The notes under the pieces: model-generated
What the model saw: only the letters and a program-made list of their open reading frames with translations
What the model was told of the DNA's origin: nothing
Database searches by the model: none
Shown: positions 46,513 through 57,718 of the stretch, piece by piece
Numbering within the stretch: the stretch's first letter is position 1
How the letters are laid out: each line of letters opens with the position of its first letter
Made by a program: the position numbers and the translations under genes
Assembly (NCBI GenBank): GCA_963759115.1
Contig: CAVWXT010000006.1
Span: 1,116,001-1,180,000 of the forward strand
Source of the DNA: CAVWXT01 sp963759115
Lineage (GTDB): Bacteria; Planctomycetota; Planctomycetia; Pirellulales; Thermoguttaceae
Direction: 5' to 3'
Length of the DNA stretch: 64,000 nt

Positions 46513-48045
46513 ATGCAGCGGCGCGAGTTTCTCCAAATCGCGGCGGGCGCCGGCTCGGTACTGGCCGCCGGTCGCTGCTGGGCCTTTTCGCAGCCGGCGG
46601 CATCGTACTTCGGCCTGCACCCTTTCATCGAAGCGCATCCCGAAGCGGTCTTCGTGCTGCGGACCAACGTGACCGACAGAAAAGACGCGGCGGCGAAACA
46701 GTCGATCGGCCAGACGCTGGCCCGGCAACTGTTTACACTCCAGGACACACCGGGCATTTCCCTGTCGAGCAGGATCGCGATCAAGCCCAATCTCACCAAC
46801 AACAGCAGGTCGGGCGACACCTACGCCATCATTACCGACCGGGAGTTCCTGGGCGGAATGATCGACGGCATGAAGGAAACCGGCCTCTCGGCCGGCCGAA
46901 TCTACGTCCGCGACGGACTGGGAACCAGGCAGACCGACACGCGGTATCAGGACATGGCCGCGCGCACCGGCGTTCACTACGACGACGCCGTCGATCGGGA
47001 GACGATCTTCAAGGACTGCCCCGGCGGCGTGGTCTTCAAGCGCGTGGGATACATGGGGCCGTTCATGTATCCGGACACGTACCTGATCGACGTTGCGAAG
47101 TTCAAGACTCATGGCATGGGGCTGACGCTGTGCGTCAAGAATCTCCAGGGGCTCACGGTTCCGCCCTATCTCCAGTTTTGCGGCGGCTTGCAGAGTAAGA
47201 TCGCCGGCGATTTCCAGCCCGACGCCCAGAAGCATTGCGATGCCCTTTACCAACAGCACAGGAACGCCGGAGTGCCGCGGTGGGACACGGAGAAGGCCGC
47301 CGCAATGGAGATGTGGTGCCAGCGGGCGCTCGACAACATCGCGGTCGTCAATCAATCGGTCGGGCTCCACGTCATCGAAGGAATCAGCGGGCAGAACGGC
47401 AACGCCTTCACTGCCGGGCCGGGCCCGGGCGGAACCGCCGAAGTCTTTTGCACCAACCTGGTCCTCTTCGGCAAGGACCCTTTCCGGCTCGACATCGTCG
47501 GCCACTGGCTGGGCGGCCACGAGCCGGGCAACTTCGGATTGTTCCACTTGGCCAAGGAACGGGGGCTCTCCACCGCGCTCGATCCGCGGAACATCCCCAT
47601 CTACCGCTGGGAAAGCAGCGGGCCCAAGCTCACGCCGCTTCTGGACCTGGAAAAATTTCGCACGCCGCTCACCGCGCCCTATCTGTCCAAGCCGGGCGAG
47701 CCGACCTACCACCTGTGCAACGAGTCCTACGCCTATGCGAGCGAGCCCGCGGCCGTTGCCCTGACGGGCGGCCAACGGCCCGACTTGCGGGTTCTCGGTT
47801 CCATGCGCACGGATCACAGCGAGTACGCCGCGATCCTGGAATACGCGATTCCCTCGCATGCCGACGCGGCGCTCGACGTGTACGACGCGGCCGGCCAGTC
47901 GGTTCGCAGGCTGACCGCGGGACCGGTTGCACGGGGTCTGCACATGGCGTCGTTCGACACCCAAGGGGTTGCGGCGGGCCAATACGTCTGCAACCTGCGC
48001 ACGGCCGGGCACTCTTGCAGCGTTCCGATTCGGGTGGTCCGCTAA
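46513..48045 (+). CDS. DUF362-domain protein with Tat signal
   Basis: A 510-residue protein; GGAGG precedes the ATG at 46513. Residues 1-24 are a Tat leader (QRREFLQIAAGAGSVLAAG). The DUF362 core shows RIAIKPNLTNN, VAKFKTHGMGLTLCVKNLQG, GLHVIEGISGQNGNAFTAGP and VLFGKDPFRLDIVGHWLGGH. The C-terminal 80 residues form a FlgD/CARDB-like beta domain (ALDVYDAAGQSVRRLTAG). No 4Fe-4S cysteines of the CxxCxxC kind are visible, though many DUF362 proteins carry them. The function is unknown. It is the last gene of the co-directional set and only 44 bases after RidA, so it likely belongs to the same operon. Confidence 0.85.
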   Translation: MQRREFLQIAAGAGSVLAAGRCWAFSQPAASYFGLHPFIEAHPEAVFVLRTNVTDRKDAAAKQSIGQTLARQLFTLQDTPGISLSSRIAIKPNLTNNSRSGDTYAIITDREFLGGMIDGMKETGLSAGRIYVRDGLGTRQTDTRYQDMAARTGVHYDDAVDRETIFKDCPGGVVFKRVGYMGPFMYPDTYLIDVAKFKTHGMGLTLCVKNLQGLTVPPYLQFCGGLQSKIAGDFQPDAQKHCDALYQQHRNAGVPRWDTEKAAAMEMWCQRALDNIAVVNQSVGLHVIEGISGQNGNAFTAGPGPGGTAEVFCTNLVLFGKDPFRLDIVGHWLGGHEPGNFGLFHLAKERGLSTALDPRNIPIYRWESSGPKLTPLLDLEKFRTPLTAPYLSKPGEPTYHLCNESYAYASEPAAVALTGGQRPDLRVLGSMRTDHSEYAAILEYAIPSHADAALDVYDAAGQSVRRLTAGPVARGLHMASFDTQGVAAGQYVCNLRTAGHSCSVPIRVVR

Positions 48046-48143
48046 AGATTGCGTCAGAAGAGTCGAATGTCCTCTTGGGGGGACACTGATCTTCGCTCAC
48101 TCTACAGTGGGGTAGCAGGGAATTGCTTGACGTGGCCCCTATC

Positions 48144-48160
48144 GGAGACTATTCTAATGG
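48144..48160. repeat. Solo copy of the ISNCY terminal repeat
   Basis: GGAGACTATTCTAATGG matches 15 of 17 positions of the right outer end of the insertion sequence at 32625-32641. No transposase accompanies it. It lies about 80 bases before the moxR ATG, so it may be a relic or may shape the promoter. The rest of 48046-48238 shows no other feature. Confidence 0.5.
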
Positions 48161-48238
48161 CCAATGGCGGCGGCCGTTGTCCGGCGCCCTCGTCTGCGGA
48201 ACAAGTTTACGCCTTCGTCGTACACAAGGGAGCAGTCT

Positions 48239-49250
48239 ATGGCAATCGCTGCCAACGAGGCGGGGTCTGCCCGCCAGGAACTCAATGCTTTTGCGGACCG
48301 CGTGCGGGCAATCCGCGCGGCCCTGCACGAAGTGGTCGTCGGCCAGGACGACGTGATCGACCAACTGCTGGTCTGCGCGTTGACCGGCTCGCACGCCTTG
48401 CTGGTGGGCGTGCCGGGACTGGCCAAGACGCTGATGGTCAAGGCCCTGGCCGCCGCGTTTCGCTGGAAATACGCCCGCATCCAGTTCACGCCCGACCTCA
48501 TGCCCGCCGACGTGACCGGCTACGAACTGCTCGGCCGCGAGCGAGGACGGGCAGGGGCCGACGATGGTGTTTCGGCCCGGCCCGGTGTTCGCCAACCTCG
48601 TGCTGGCCGACGAGATCAACCGCGCGGCCCCGAAGACGCAGTCGGCCCTGCTGGAGGCGATGGCCGAGCGGCACGTCACCGTGGGCGGCAAGACCTATCC
48701 GCTGGAAGAGCCGTTCCTGGTGGCCGCCACGCAGAATCCCATCGAGCAGGAAGGGACGTATCCGCTGCCCGAGGCGCAGTTGGACCGCTTCATGATGGAG
48801 ATTCGCATCGGCTATCCGACGCCGGAGCAGGAAGAGGAGATCGTGTTGCGGACGACGGCCGGGCATGCCGGAGTTGCCGGAGGCCTCGCTGGACCGCGAG
48901 GAGTTCCTGCAGCTTCGCGACCTGGTGCTGGCGGTGCCGGTGGCCAACAACGTGGCGGCCTACGCGGTGCGGCTCTGCGGGGCGAGCCGGCCGGAGGACC
49001 CGCGCAGCGGCAAGTTCGTCCGCGATTACGTGGCCTGGGGCGCCGGCCCGCGCGGCTCGCAGAACCTCGTGCTGGCGGCCAAGGCCCGGGCCCTGTTGAT
49101 GGGCCGCACGGCGCCCGACCGCCGAAGACGTCCGCGCCACGGCCCTGCCCATCCTCCGGCACCGGATCATCGTCAATCACCGGGCGGTGGGCGACGTCGA
49201 TCACCTCGGCCGACGTCGTCGACCACTTGCTGAAAGAAGTGGCAGCATGA
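48239..49250 (+). CDS. MoxR-family AAA+ ATPase (about four frameshifts)
   Basis: About 335 residues after removing single extra bases near 48545, 48868, 49112 and 49197. The ATG at 48239 follows AAGGGAGC. Landmarks: VVVGQDDVIDQLLVCALTGS, Walker A GVPGLAKT, LMPADVTGYELLG, PGPVFANLVLADEINRAAPK (Walker B), ATQNPIEQEGTYPLPEAQLD (sensor 1) and VRDYVAWGAGPRGSQNLVL near the end, all of them MoxR signatures. It is a chaperone-like ATPase acting on VWA-domain proteins. Its stop overlaps the ATG of the DUF58 gene (ATGA), the normal MoxR-DUF58 coupling. All four changes are +1, so sequence error is likely. Confidence 0.88.
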
Positions 49251-50162
49251 CCGCGCGAGTCACCAGCCGGTTCCTCGATCTGCGGGCGCTGGCGGCGCTG
49301 GAGCACATGCGTTTCAGCACGCGGCGCCGCGTCGAGGGGACTTTCATGGGCTACCACCAGTCGCGGCAATTGGGCGGGGCCGGCGAGTTCGTCGACTTCC
49401 GCGAATACACCGGCGGCGAAGACCTCCGCCGCCTCGATTGGAAGGTGCTCGCCCGCACCGGCAAGGCCTTCGTCCGCCTGCACGAAGAGGAAACCAACCT
49501 GACGTGCACGCTGGTGATCGACGCCAGCGGCTCGATGCGTTTCGGCGCGGCCGAGCCGCCGCGACGTCCGCCGGCTCGAAGCTCGAATACGTCCAATACC
49601 TGGCCACGGCGCTGTCGCACGTGATCAGCCGCAACCAGGACCAGGTGGGCCTGGCCGTGCTCGACGGCAGCTGAGCGAGTGGCTCGCCGCCGGGCGCCGC
49701 TGCCTCGCACGTCGAGCACCTCCAGCAGATCGATCGAGGAGCTCGAAACGCACGCCAGCCTGCAGATGGCCGCCGGGCTGCGCGATCTGTTCGAGCGCTG
49801 CCGCCGCCGCGGCGTGCTGTTGGTGATGAGCGACTTCCTCATGGAGGACCTGGAAGAGGTGTTCGCCGGGCTGCGGCTGTTCCGCCATCGCGGCTGGGAC
49901 ATCGTCGTCCTGCACGTCGTCCATCCCGACGAGGAGCGGCTGCCGCGAGGGCGTCGCGTATCGCTTCGAGGGGATGGAGAACGACGGGCGGGTGAATTGT
50001 TCGCCGGCCGAGATTCGCGCCGCGTACCAGGAGCGGTTTGCGGCCCACCTGGCGATGGTTCGCCAGTTGGCGCTGGCCGGCGGCTGCGATTATCGCCGCG
50101 TCTCGACGGCCATCCCGTACTTGCAGACGTTGGGAGGGTTCTTGGTGGAAAGAGCGGGATAA
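49247..50162 (+). CDS. DUF58 domain protein (several frameshifts)
   Basis: About 304 residues after mending. It begins inside the moxR stop codon. Landmarks: STRRRVEGTFMGYHQSRQLG, DFREYTGGEDLRRLDWKVLA (the DUF58 core), then a VWA-like part LVIDASGSMRFG with a MIDAS-type DxSxS, and RGVLLVMSDFLMEDLEEVFA. The end is TAIPYLQTLGGFLVERAG. Frame changes lie near 49560, 49670-49730 and 49945. DUF58 proteins accompany MoxR and the Bat proteins in cell-envelope or stress-tolerance complexes. Confidence 0.8.
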
Positions 50163-50193
50163 CGCCCGCGTCAGGACATGCTTGCGGCGTGCC

Positions 50194-50250
50194 GTAGGAC
50201 GAGTATTCCAACTTGTCCGGTTGTCCGGGACGAGTCAGAAACTCGCCTAC
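50194..50250. repeat. GTAGGACGAGT inverted repeat
   Basis: GTAGGACGAGT and ACTCGCCTAC face each other, with the words ACTTGTCCGG and TTGTCCGGGAC between them. It is noncoding and lies between the DUF58 and BatA-like genes. Confidence 0.6.
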
Positions 50251-50289
50251 CCATGTAATCAACGTGACTATGACGCGATACCCAAGCTC

Positions 50290-52465
50290 ATGACATTTCT
50301 GCATCCGTGGGCAATCCTGATCGGCGTGGCGGCGGCGGCGGGGCCGGTGCTGATCCATTGGCTCACGCGGCCGCGGCCCGTGCGGATGCCGCTTTCGACG
50401 CTGCGGTTCGTCCGCGAGGCCGTCCGCCAGCGGCGAAGCTGGCACCGGCTGCGCGACTTGGTGCTGCTTGACGTTGCGGACGCTGGCCGTGCTGTTGATC
50501 GCCCTGGCCGTGGCCCGGCCGCAATGGGGGCAGCGGCTGCAAGTCTCCGATCTCCAGGGCGGCGACGCCGTGCGCGTGGTGGTCCTCGACGTCAGCCAGA
50601 GCATGGCCGCCCGCGCGGGCGCCGTCGAGCAGATCGAGCGGGCGCGGACCGTCGCCGCCAATTATCTCCGCTACCGGCCGGGCCTGGCGGCCAACCTGAT
50701 TCTGGCCGGCGCGCGGCCGCAGGGCGTGTTCGACGGCGCCGTCGACCAACTTCGACGCCTTGCGCGACGAATTGGCCCGCTGCCGCGCCTTGCCGCAGCG
50801 GATGGACGTCAATCGGGCGTTGGACCTGGCCGCCCGCATGTTGGCGCCCGACTCGGAGAGCGATCATCGCCGGCGGGAGTTGGTCGTGGTGAGCGATTTC
50901 CAGCGATCCACCTGGGCGAAGGCCGACTTCTCGCCGCTGCCGGCCGACACGCAGATCCAGCTCGAATCGACCGCGCCGCCCGAGCCGCTGGCGAACCTGG
51001 CGATCCTGCGGGTCGAAGGCCGCACGGCCGGCTCGCAGGCGAGCACGCAACTCGACGTCGAGGTGGGCAACTACTCGCCCACCGCCCGCAAAGATCACCG
51101 TCGAAGTGGCCCTCGGCAATTCGAGCTGGCGGCTGTCGGGCACGTGTCCGCCCGGCCGCCGCACCACGCTCACCGAGGAGATCGGCGTGCGGCAGCCGGG
51201 CTGGCAGTCGGGCGAGGCGCGGCTGGTGGGAGTCGACGACGCCCTGGCCGCCGACAACGTCTGTCCCTTCGTGCTGCACGTCCGGCCGCAGCCGACCTAC
51301 GTGTTGATGACCCGGCAGGCGGCCGGGCGAAAGGCCACGTCGAGCCTGTTTCTCGAATGTGCCCTGGCGCCGACGGCGAAGAACGTCCGCAACGCAGAGC
51401 GAGCCAATCAGCCGTCTCCGCGCGTCGTCCGCATCGATCCGGCCGCGCTCGACCGCACGGCCGCTGGCCGCGGGCGACCTGATCGTGCTGGATCATCCCG
51501 GCAAGCTCTCCGACGAGACGGTCAAGCTGCTGGCGGGGCTGCTGCATCGCGGGCGGCCGATCCTGTACGTCGCCGGCGAACTGATCGACGCCACGAATCT
51601 CAAGCGGTTGTGCGAGGCGGCCGGCAGCGGCTTGCAGATGCCGGTCGAGTTCACGCCGCCGCCCGCCGGCCAGGTCGCGGCGCGATCTGTTCCTGACCTC
51701 GGTGCGGCGCGACAGCCCGCCGTTTGGCGTCTTCGGCGACAGCCTGACGTCGATGATCGGCCGGCTGCGGTTCGCCGGCGGGCTGAGCTCCCGCCGGCTC
51801 GATACGGGCGTGGATGCCGACGTGCTGGCCGCCTACAACGACGGCTCGGCCGGCATCGTGCTCTGCTCGTCCGACGCCGGCGCGCTGGCGGTGATCAACG
51901 CCGATCTGGCGGCGTCGAACCTGCCGCAGAACCTCGGCGTTCGTTCCGCTTGCTGGCCGAATTGGTCGAGCAGATGCTCGATCGCCGCCGGGCCGCCGAT
52001 TCGGCGATCTGCGGCGAGCCGCTGGTGGCCCACCTGCCCGCCGAAGCCGGCGCGGCGGCCGGCGCTGCGGATTCGCGGGCCCGGAGAGCGACTCGTCGCG
52101 AACGGGACAGTCGGCTGCACCGCGACGACGCCTCACAGACGCCGCCGGCTACGGCGAATTGGCCGACGAGGCCGTGGGGGCCGTCTGGCGCTGGACCACG
52201 CCCGGACCGCCGGGCGTCTACTCGCGTCGAGCGCGACGGCGTGCCCGTGTTCGCCATGGCCGTCAACATTCCCGCCGAGGAGAGCCAGCTCGACGTGCTG
52301 CCCGCCAGCGTGCTGACCGGCCGGCTGGCCGCGGGCCGCACGGCGGCGTATCACGGCACGATCGACGAGGGGCAGCGCCGCGACGATTTCTGGAAATGGT
52401 TCGCCGTGGCGTGTGTCGTGTGCATTTTGGGAGAGATTTCCGCTTTGTTGGTTTTCCGTACGTGA
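50290..52465 (+). CDS. BatA-like membrane protein with VWA domain (multiple frameshifts)
   Basis: About 720 residues after mending. The N-terminus is the BatA signature: FLHPWAILIGVAAAAGPVLI, HWLTRPRPVRMPLSTLRFVR, then after a frame change the second helix LRTLAVLLIALAVARPQWGQ. A VWA domain follows with VVVLDVSQSMAARAG (MIDAS). Then come LDLAARMLAPDSESDHRRRE and VVSDFQRSTWAKADF. A long extracytoplasmic part follows. The last helix is FAVACVVCILGEISALLVF, ending at 52465. Frame changes occur at about 50465, 50745, 51090, 51370, 51470, 51690, 51945, 52065 and 52130. It presumably binds DUF58/MoxR and the VWA protein encoded next, whose ATG lies 4 bases beyond its stop. Confidence 0.75.
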
Positions 52466-52469
52466 CCCC

Positions 52470-54783
52470 ATGACACACATCACCTTCGATCCCTACATTC
52501 CGCTGGCGCTGTGGGTGCCGCTGGCCCTGGCCACGGCGGCGCTGCTGGGATGGTACGCCGCGGCCGGCCGCCGCCGCTTGCCGGCGCCGGAGGTGGTGGG
52601 CCGTCGTGGCGCTGATGGCCGTGGCCGCGGCCGTGCCGCTGGTGATCCTGTTGAATCCCACCTGGCTGGAGCGGATTCCGCCGCCCGCCGGCAAGCCGCT
52701 GCTGACGATCCTGGTCGACCGCTCGGCCAGCATGGCCACGCGCGACGCCGGCAGGCGGCCAGACCCGCTACCAGGCCGCCGTGGCCTTCGCCGCCGGCCG
52801 CTGCCCGGCGAGTTGGGCGACCGGTACGAAGTCCGCGTCCGCACGTTCGCCGACGACCTCGTCGCCGGCGTCGCTCGGAGACGCCTTTCGAAGCAGGAGC
52901 CGGACGGCGCGGCCACCGATCTGGCCGCCGCCGTGCAAGAGGCGCTGGAAGACGACCGGCCGCAGGGCCAGGCGATGCTGCTGCTGAGCGACGGCATCCA
53001 CAACGCCGGCAGCGTCGAGCGGCTGCGGCAGAGCGCCGCCAAGGCCAAGGCGATGGCCGCGCCGGTCTACGTCAAGACCATCGGCGGCCCGGCCGCGGTC
53101 AACGACCTCGAGGTCAGCCTCGCAGCAGCCGCAGGAATTGGCCTTCGTCGGCCAGCGCGTGCCGGTGGCGGTCAGCCGTGCGGCAGCGCGGGTCGCTGGC
53201 GGCGAAGACCGGCCTCGCGCTGCTTGCTGGACGGCAAGCCCGTCGAGAATCGCGACGTGGCCCTGAAGCGAGACGACGCTGGTCGAGGAGGTCTTCTACG
53301 TCTCGCACAAGCAGAGCGGGCTGTATCGCTACGAGGTCCGCGCCGACGCCCTGCCGGGAGAAGTCACCACGGTCAACAACACGGCGCCGCTGCTGCTGCG
53401 CGTCGTCGATCAGCCGGTCCGCGTGCTGCTGCTGGAAGGCAAGCCATACTGGGACACGAAGTTCCTGGTGCGGACGCTGTCGGCCGACCAGTCGATCGAG
53501 TTGACCAGCGTGGTGCAACTTGCCGAGGGGCGGCTGCTGCAGCGGAAAATCCCGCGCCAGCGCCGACGGACGAAAGCCGGCTCCGGCAGCAGACGAATCG
53601 CCGCGACACGCCCGCGACCGGCACGCCGGCCACGGCGAGTGGCGCGAGCAGTGGACCATCGAGAAGGACGCCGGGAAGTTCCTCTCCGACGCCGACGCGC
53701 CTGGCCTCGTACCAGATCGTGATCCTCGGCCGCAACGCCGAGGTCTTCCTGACCGACGACGCCCTGGCGAAGTTGCGGAAGTGGCTCGCCGAGGGCGAGG
53801 GGTCGCTGGTCTGCTTCCGCGGTCCGCCGGCCTCGCAGATCGGCCAGCGCCTGGGCGAGTTGATGCCCGTGCGCTGGACGCCGGCGGCCGAATCGCGGTT
53901 CCGCGTGCAACTGACCGGCGTCGGCCAGGCGTTGCGGTGGCTGCCGGTCGCGGGCGACGGCAAAGACCAACTGGCCGAGTTGCCCTCGCTGGCCACGACG
54001 ACCCGCCCGGAAGCCTCGAAGGCCCTGGCGGTGGTGTTGGCCACGGGCATTGCCGGCGGCTCGGGCCAGCCGAGCCCGGTGATGGCCTATCAGCCGGTCG
54101 GCAACGGCCGGGTGGTGGTCGTGGAAGGGGCCGGCATGTGGCGCTGGGCCTTCCTCGCGCCCGAACATCAGCAGCAAGAGGAAATCTACGGCTCGCTGTG
54201 GCGGAGCCTGGTCCGCTGGCTGGTGGCCAACGTGGGCCTGCTGCCCTCGCAGCGGCTGGCCCTGCGCGCCGACAAGCTCACTTTCAGCACCGACGAAAAC
54301 GTGACCGCCACGCTGTTGGTCCGCGACTGGTCGGGCGAGCCGCCGCAGGTGGAACTCAGCCGGCGGGTCGGCCGACCGCGCCGCAGGCGTTCCGCTGCGT
54401 GCCGCGCGGCAGCTATCCGGGCCAGTACCACGTCGGACTGGGCCGGCTGCCCGAAGGACGATACTCGCTTCGCGTGGTGGGCATCGACAAGAACGACCTG
54501 TCGGGCGTGGCGGCCTTCGACGTGCGCGGAAACCTGGCCGAGCGGCTCGACGTCTGCGCGCAGCCGAACGTGATGAAGACTGATTGCCGAGCAAAGCGGC
54601 GGCGCGGTCCTGGAGACGGCCGAGCCCCGGCTGCTGGCCCAACAGTTCGATCAGCACCTCAGCCGCACCCGGCCCGAACGCACGGCGCAGACGATGGCCT
54701 GGGACCGCTGGTGGGTGTTGCTGGGGGCGTTTGCCATCTGGGGCGCCGCCTGGGGACTGCGGCGCCGATCGGGATTGGTGTAG
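52470..54783 (+). CDS. Second VWA/GATase-like membrane protein of the MoxR cluster (multiple frameshifts)
   Basis: About 770 residues after mending, beginning with ATG at 52470. N-terminal membrane helices (YIPLALWVPLALATAALLG; ALMAVAAAVPLVILLNPT) precede a VWA domain with LLTILVDRSASMATRDAG, then DLAAAVQEALEDDRPQGQAM and LLSDGIHNAGSVERLR. A class I amidotransferase-like domain appears later (ASYQIVILGRNAEVFLTDDA, LAKLRKWLAEGEGSLVCFRG) without a catalytic Cys. A beta-rich segment and a final helix follow (WDRWWVLLGAFAIWGAAWGL). It is similar in plan to the BatA-like neighbour. At least ten single-base frame changes lie between 52605 and 54580. It probably forms part of one membrane complex with its neighbours. 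Confidence 0.7.
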
Positions 54784-54794
54784 GAGTGCGACCG

Positions 54795-57675
54795 ATGAGT
54801 TCGTCGTTACAGAAGTGCGACTCGCCAACGTGGACCACCGACCATGATTTCACTTCGCACACACTTCGTCGCGTTCGCCGCCGGCTGTTGAGCATCGGCG
54901 CGGCCGCGGCGGCGGTCTGGGGATTGGCCGCGGCGACGTGCTCCTGCTGCTGGGCGCATGGCTGGACCTGCTGTGGGAGTTTCCGCCGGAGTGGCGAATC
55001 GCGACGCTCTGGGCGGCCGGCAGCCAGCGGCGTCGCTGCTCCTGGCGGCGTTGGCGGCGTGCGACCGTGCGGGCCGCTCGGGACGCGGCCGTCGCCCGGC
55101 GGCTGGATCGGGCCGGAGACTGCGGCGGCAGAATCCTCACCGGCTGGGAACTGGCGCAGGGCAGCTACGGAATCAGCGGCATGCAGCCGCCGCGCCGTTG
55201 AGCGCCGGCCTGGCGGGCATGGCCGTCGCCGACGCCGCCGCGGCCGCCGGAGCAAGTTCCCTTGGGCAAGGCGGCGCCCTTCGGCCGCTTGGGCCGTTCG
55301 CTGGCGCGCTCGCCCTGCTCTGGGCCGCCGTGGGCGTGCTGGCGATCTGCTTGCCGGGCCTGGCCTGGACCCAATGGAACCGCTTCCTGCGGCCGTTCGA
55401 CGACGTGCCGCCGTTCTCGCTGAGCAGTTCGAGGTCACGCCGGGCGACGTCCAGGTGCTCTACGGCAGCGAACTGGAGATCCGCGCCACGGTCGTCGGCG
55501 CGCCGGTCGAACAATTGGAGCTGGTCCTCGAATCGGCCCGCGGCCAGGAGCCGCCGCTGCCGATGTTTCCCGAGCCGGACGGCGCCTGGCGGGCCGTGTT
55601 GGCCAAGGTGGTCGAGCCGGCCGACTACTTCGTCCGCGCCTATCGCGCCCGAAGCCCGAAGTACCACATCGGCGTCATCACCGTGCCGCTGATCGAGAGT
55701 GCGCGGCTGCGGATCGTGCCGCCCGCGTACGCCAATCGCGCCGCCTACGAAGGGCCGCTGCCCAAGGAGGGCGTCAGCGGGTTGCCCGGCACGAAGGTCG
55801 AGGTCTTCCTCCGCAGCAACCGGCCGCTTGGCGGCGGAACGATCGCCTTGTGGTGCAGCAGTTCGGGCGACTGCTTCCGCAGGCGGGGCGTCTGCACCGC
55901 AAGGCCCAGCCGGCCACGCTCCCGATGAAGCCCACCGAGCCCGGCAGCCAGGAGGTCGTCGGCCAGTTCTCGATCGCCGGCGACGGAAAGTTCGAGTGCC
56001 GCGTGATCGACGAGGACGGCCAGGCGTCGCAGCAGTCGTTTTCGGGCAACATTACCATGCTGGCCGACGAGCGGCCGTTCATCCGGCATCACGCAGCCGC
56101 CGAAGATGTCGCTGGCCACGCCCACCGCGATGTTGCCGGTGACGCTCTCGGCGGAGGACGATTGCGGGATTTCGCGGCTGCAACTGTTCCGCAGCCTGAA
56201 CGACTCCCGCCCGCTGCCGGCCGATCTGCCGCGTGCCGCCGCGGCCGCCGCGCCGGCTGGACGAATCGGTCCGCCTGCCGCTGGCCGAATATGGATTGGA
56301 GCCGGGCGACGTGATCAAGCTCTTCGGCCGCGTCGAAGACAACGATCCGGCCGGGGCCAAGGGGGCGGAAAGCTCCGTGGTCACCGTGCGCATCGTCAGC
56401 CAGGAGGAGTTCGAGCGGATGTTCCGCACGCGGCAGGGCATCGAGGCGATGCTGTCGAAGTACTACGCGGCGCGGCGGCGGATGGAATCGCTGGCCAAGG
56501 AGATGGACGACCTGCGAGAAGAAGATGGAGAAACTGCCGCCCGACGCGAAGCGGTCTCCGAGGAGATGCGCCGCGAACTCGAGCGGCTGCGGCGAGTCGA
56601 TGCGGAAGCGAAGCCGACGAAATTCGCAAAGTCGGCCGACGCATCCGTTGCCCTACGATCTCGACAAGAACCTCACGCCGCAATTGACAGCAATTGGCGA
56701 ACATGACGGAGGAGATGGCCAAGGAGTTGGAGAAGCTCCTGGACGAGACGGGACCTGCTCAACAAGAAGCTCGCACGGCAAGCTGGACGAACTGGCCAAG
56801 CGGCTCTCGACCGGCCGGCAAGCAGTTCGACGAGCAGGCGGCCAAGCCGCTGGAATACTTCGAGGCGGTGTTCCCGCTGTTGGCCGACCAAGAGCGATTC
56901 ATCATGCTGGCCCAATGGCAGCAGGACCTTGCCGAGCGGCTGGCGTCGTTGAAGGGCCGCGACGGCGAGGACAACCCGGCGCTGAAGGCGCGGATGCGCG
57001 AACTGGAGCAGGAGCAGCGGCAGATCCGCGAATGCGTTGGCCAAGCTTCTCGAAGACATGCAGGAGCACATCGAGAAGCTGCCCGACAGGCCGGAACTGG
57101 CGGAGCTGCGGCAGACGGCGCAGGAGTTCGTCGAGGACGTGAGCGCCAGCGGGGCGTCGGAGGCGATGGCCGCGGCCGAGGCGGCCTTGGCCGAGTTCGC
57201 CCCCACCCGCGGCCACCAGAAGGCCCAAGAGGCCGCCGACATCCTCGACAAGTTCATCGAGCGTTGCAAGGGCGGCATGGGCCGTTCCGCCGCAAGGCGC
57301 TGGTCGTTTCAGACCGAGCCTGAGCAGCGGATTGGGCAACACCGATCGCCCAACTGCTGGCCGGCATGGGCATCGGCGCGGCAACGGCAGTGATGGGCGG
57401 CTATGGCATGATGGGCCTCTACGGCGGACTGCCCGAAATGTTCGGCGGCAAGGAAGGGCAAATGGGCGATTTCCAGGCCGGTCTGATCGGCCAGGGAGCA
57501 GGCCGCGGCGGCAAGCCGCACAGGCGAGAATCCCGACGAGGCCAAGGCCGGCGAGATGTTCGCCCCCGGCGCCGCCGGCGGCGCCACCGAGGGCTCTGTC
57601 CCCGTCCGCTATCGCCGCCAGGTGGGGCAGTATTTCCAACGCATCGCCGAAGAGACGGGAGAAAGCGGCCGGTGA
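54795..57675 (+). CDS. Large DUF4175-like membrane/coiled-coil protein of the MoxR cluster (multiple frameshifts)
   Basis: About 955 residues after mending. The start ATG at 54795 lies 11 bases after the previous stop. N-terminal helices (LLLLGAWLDLLWEF; ALALLWAAVGVLAICLPGLA) and DAAVARRLDRAGDCGGRILT fit DUF4175-like proteins. Then comes a beta-rich periplasmic part (FEVTPGDVQVLYGSELEIRA, YFVRAYRARSPKYHIGVITV). The C-terminal half is strongly helical and charged (EEMAKELEKLLDETGPAQQE, LARRMRELEQEQRQIRE-like runs), likely coiled coil. The end is Gly-rich (MGGYGMMGLYGGLPEMFGG). Frame changes occur every 150-300 bases. The family assignment is by resemblance only. Confidence 0.6.
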
Positions 57676-57718
57676 AACATTCGCCGCAAAGGCACAAGAT
57701 CGTGAAAGGAGCAGGAAG

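Noticed and set aside
46339..48012. A 557-codon minus-strand frame opposite the DUF362 gene
   Set aside because: Shadow of a strongly coding plus-strand gene with a Tat leader and conserved core.
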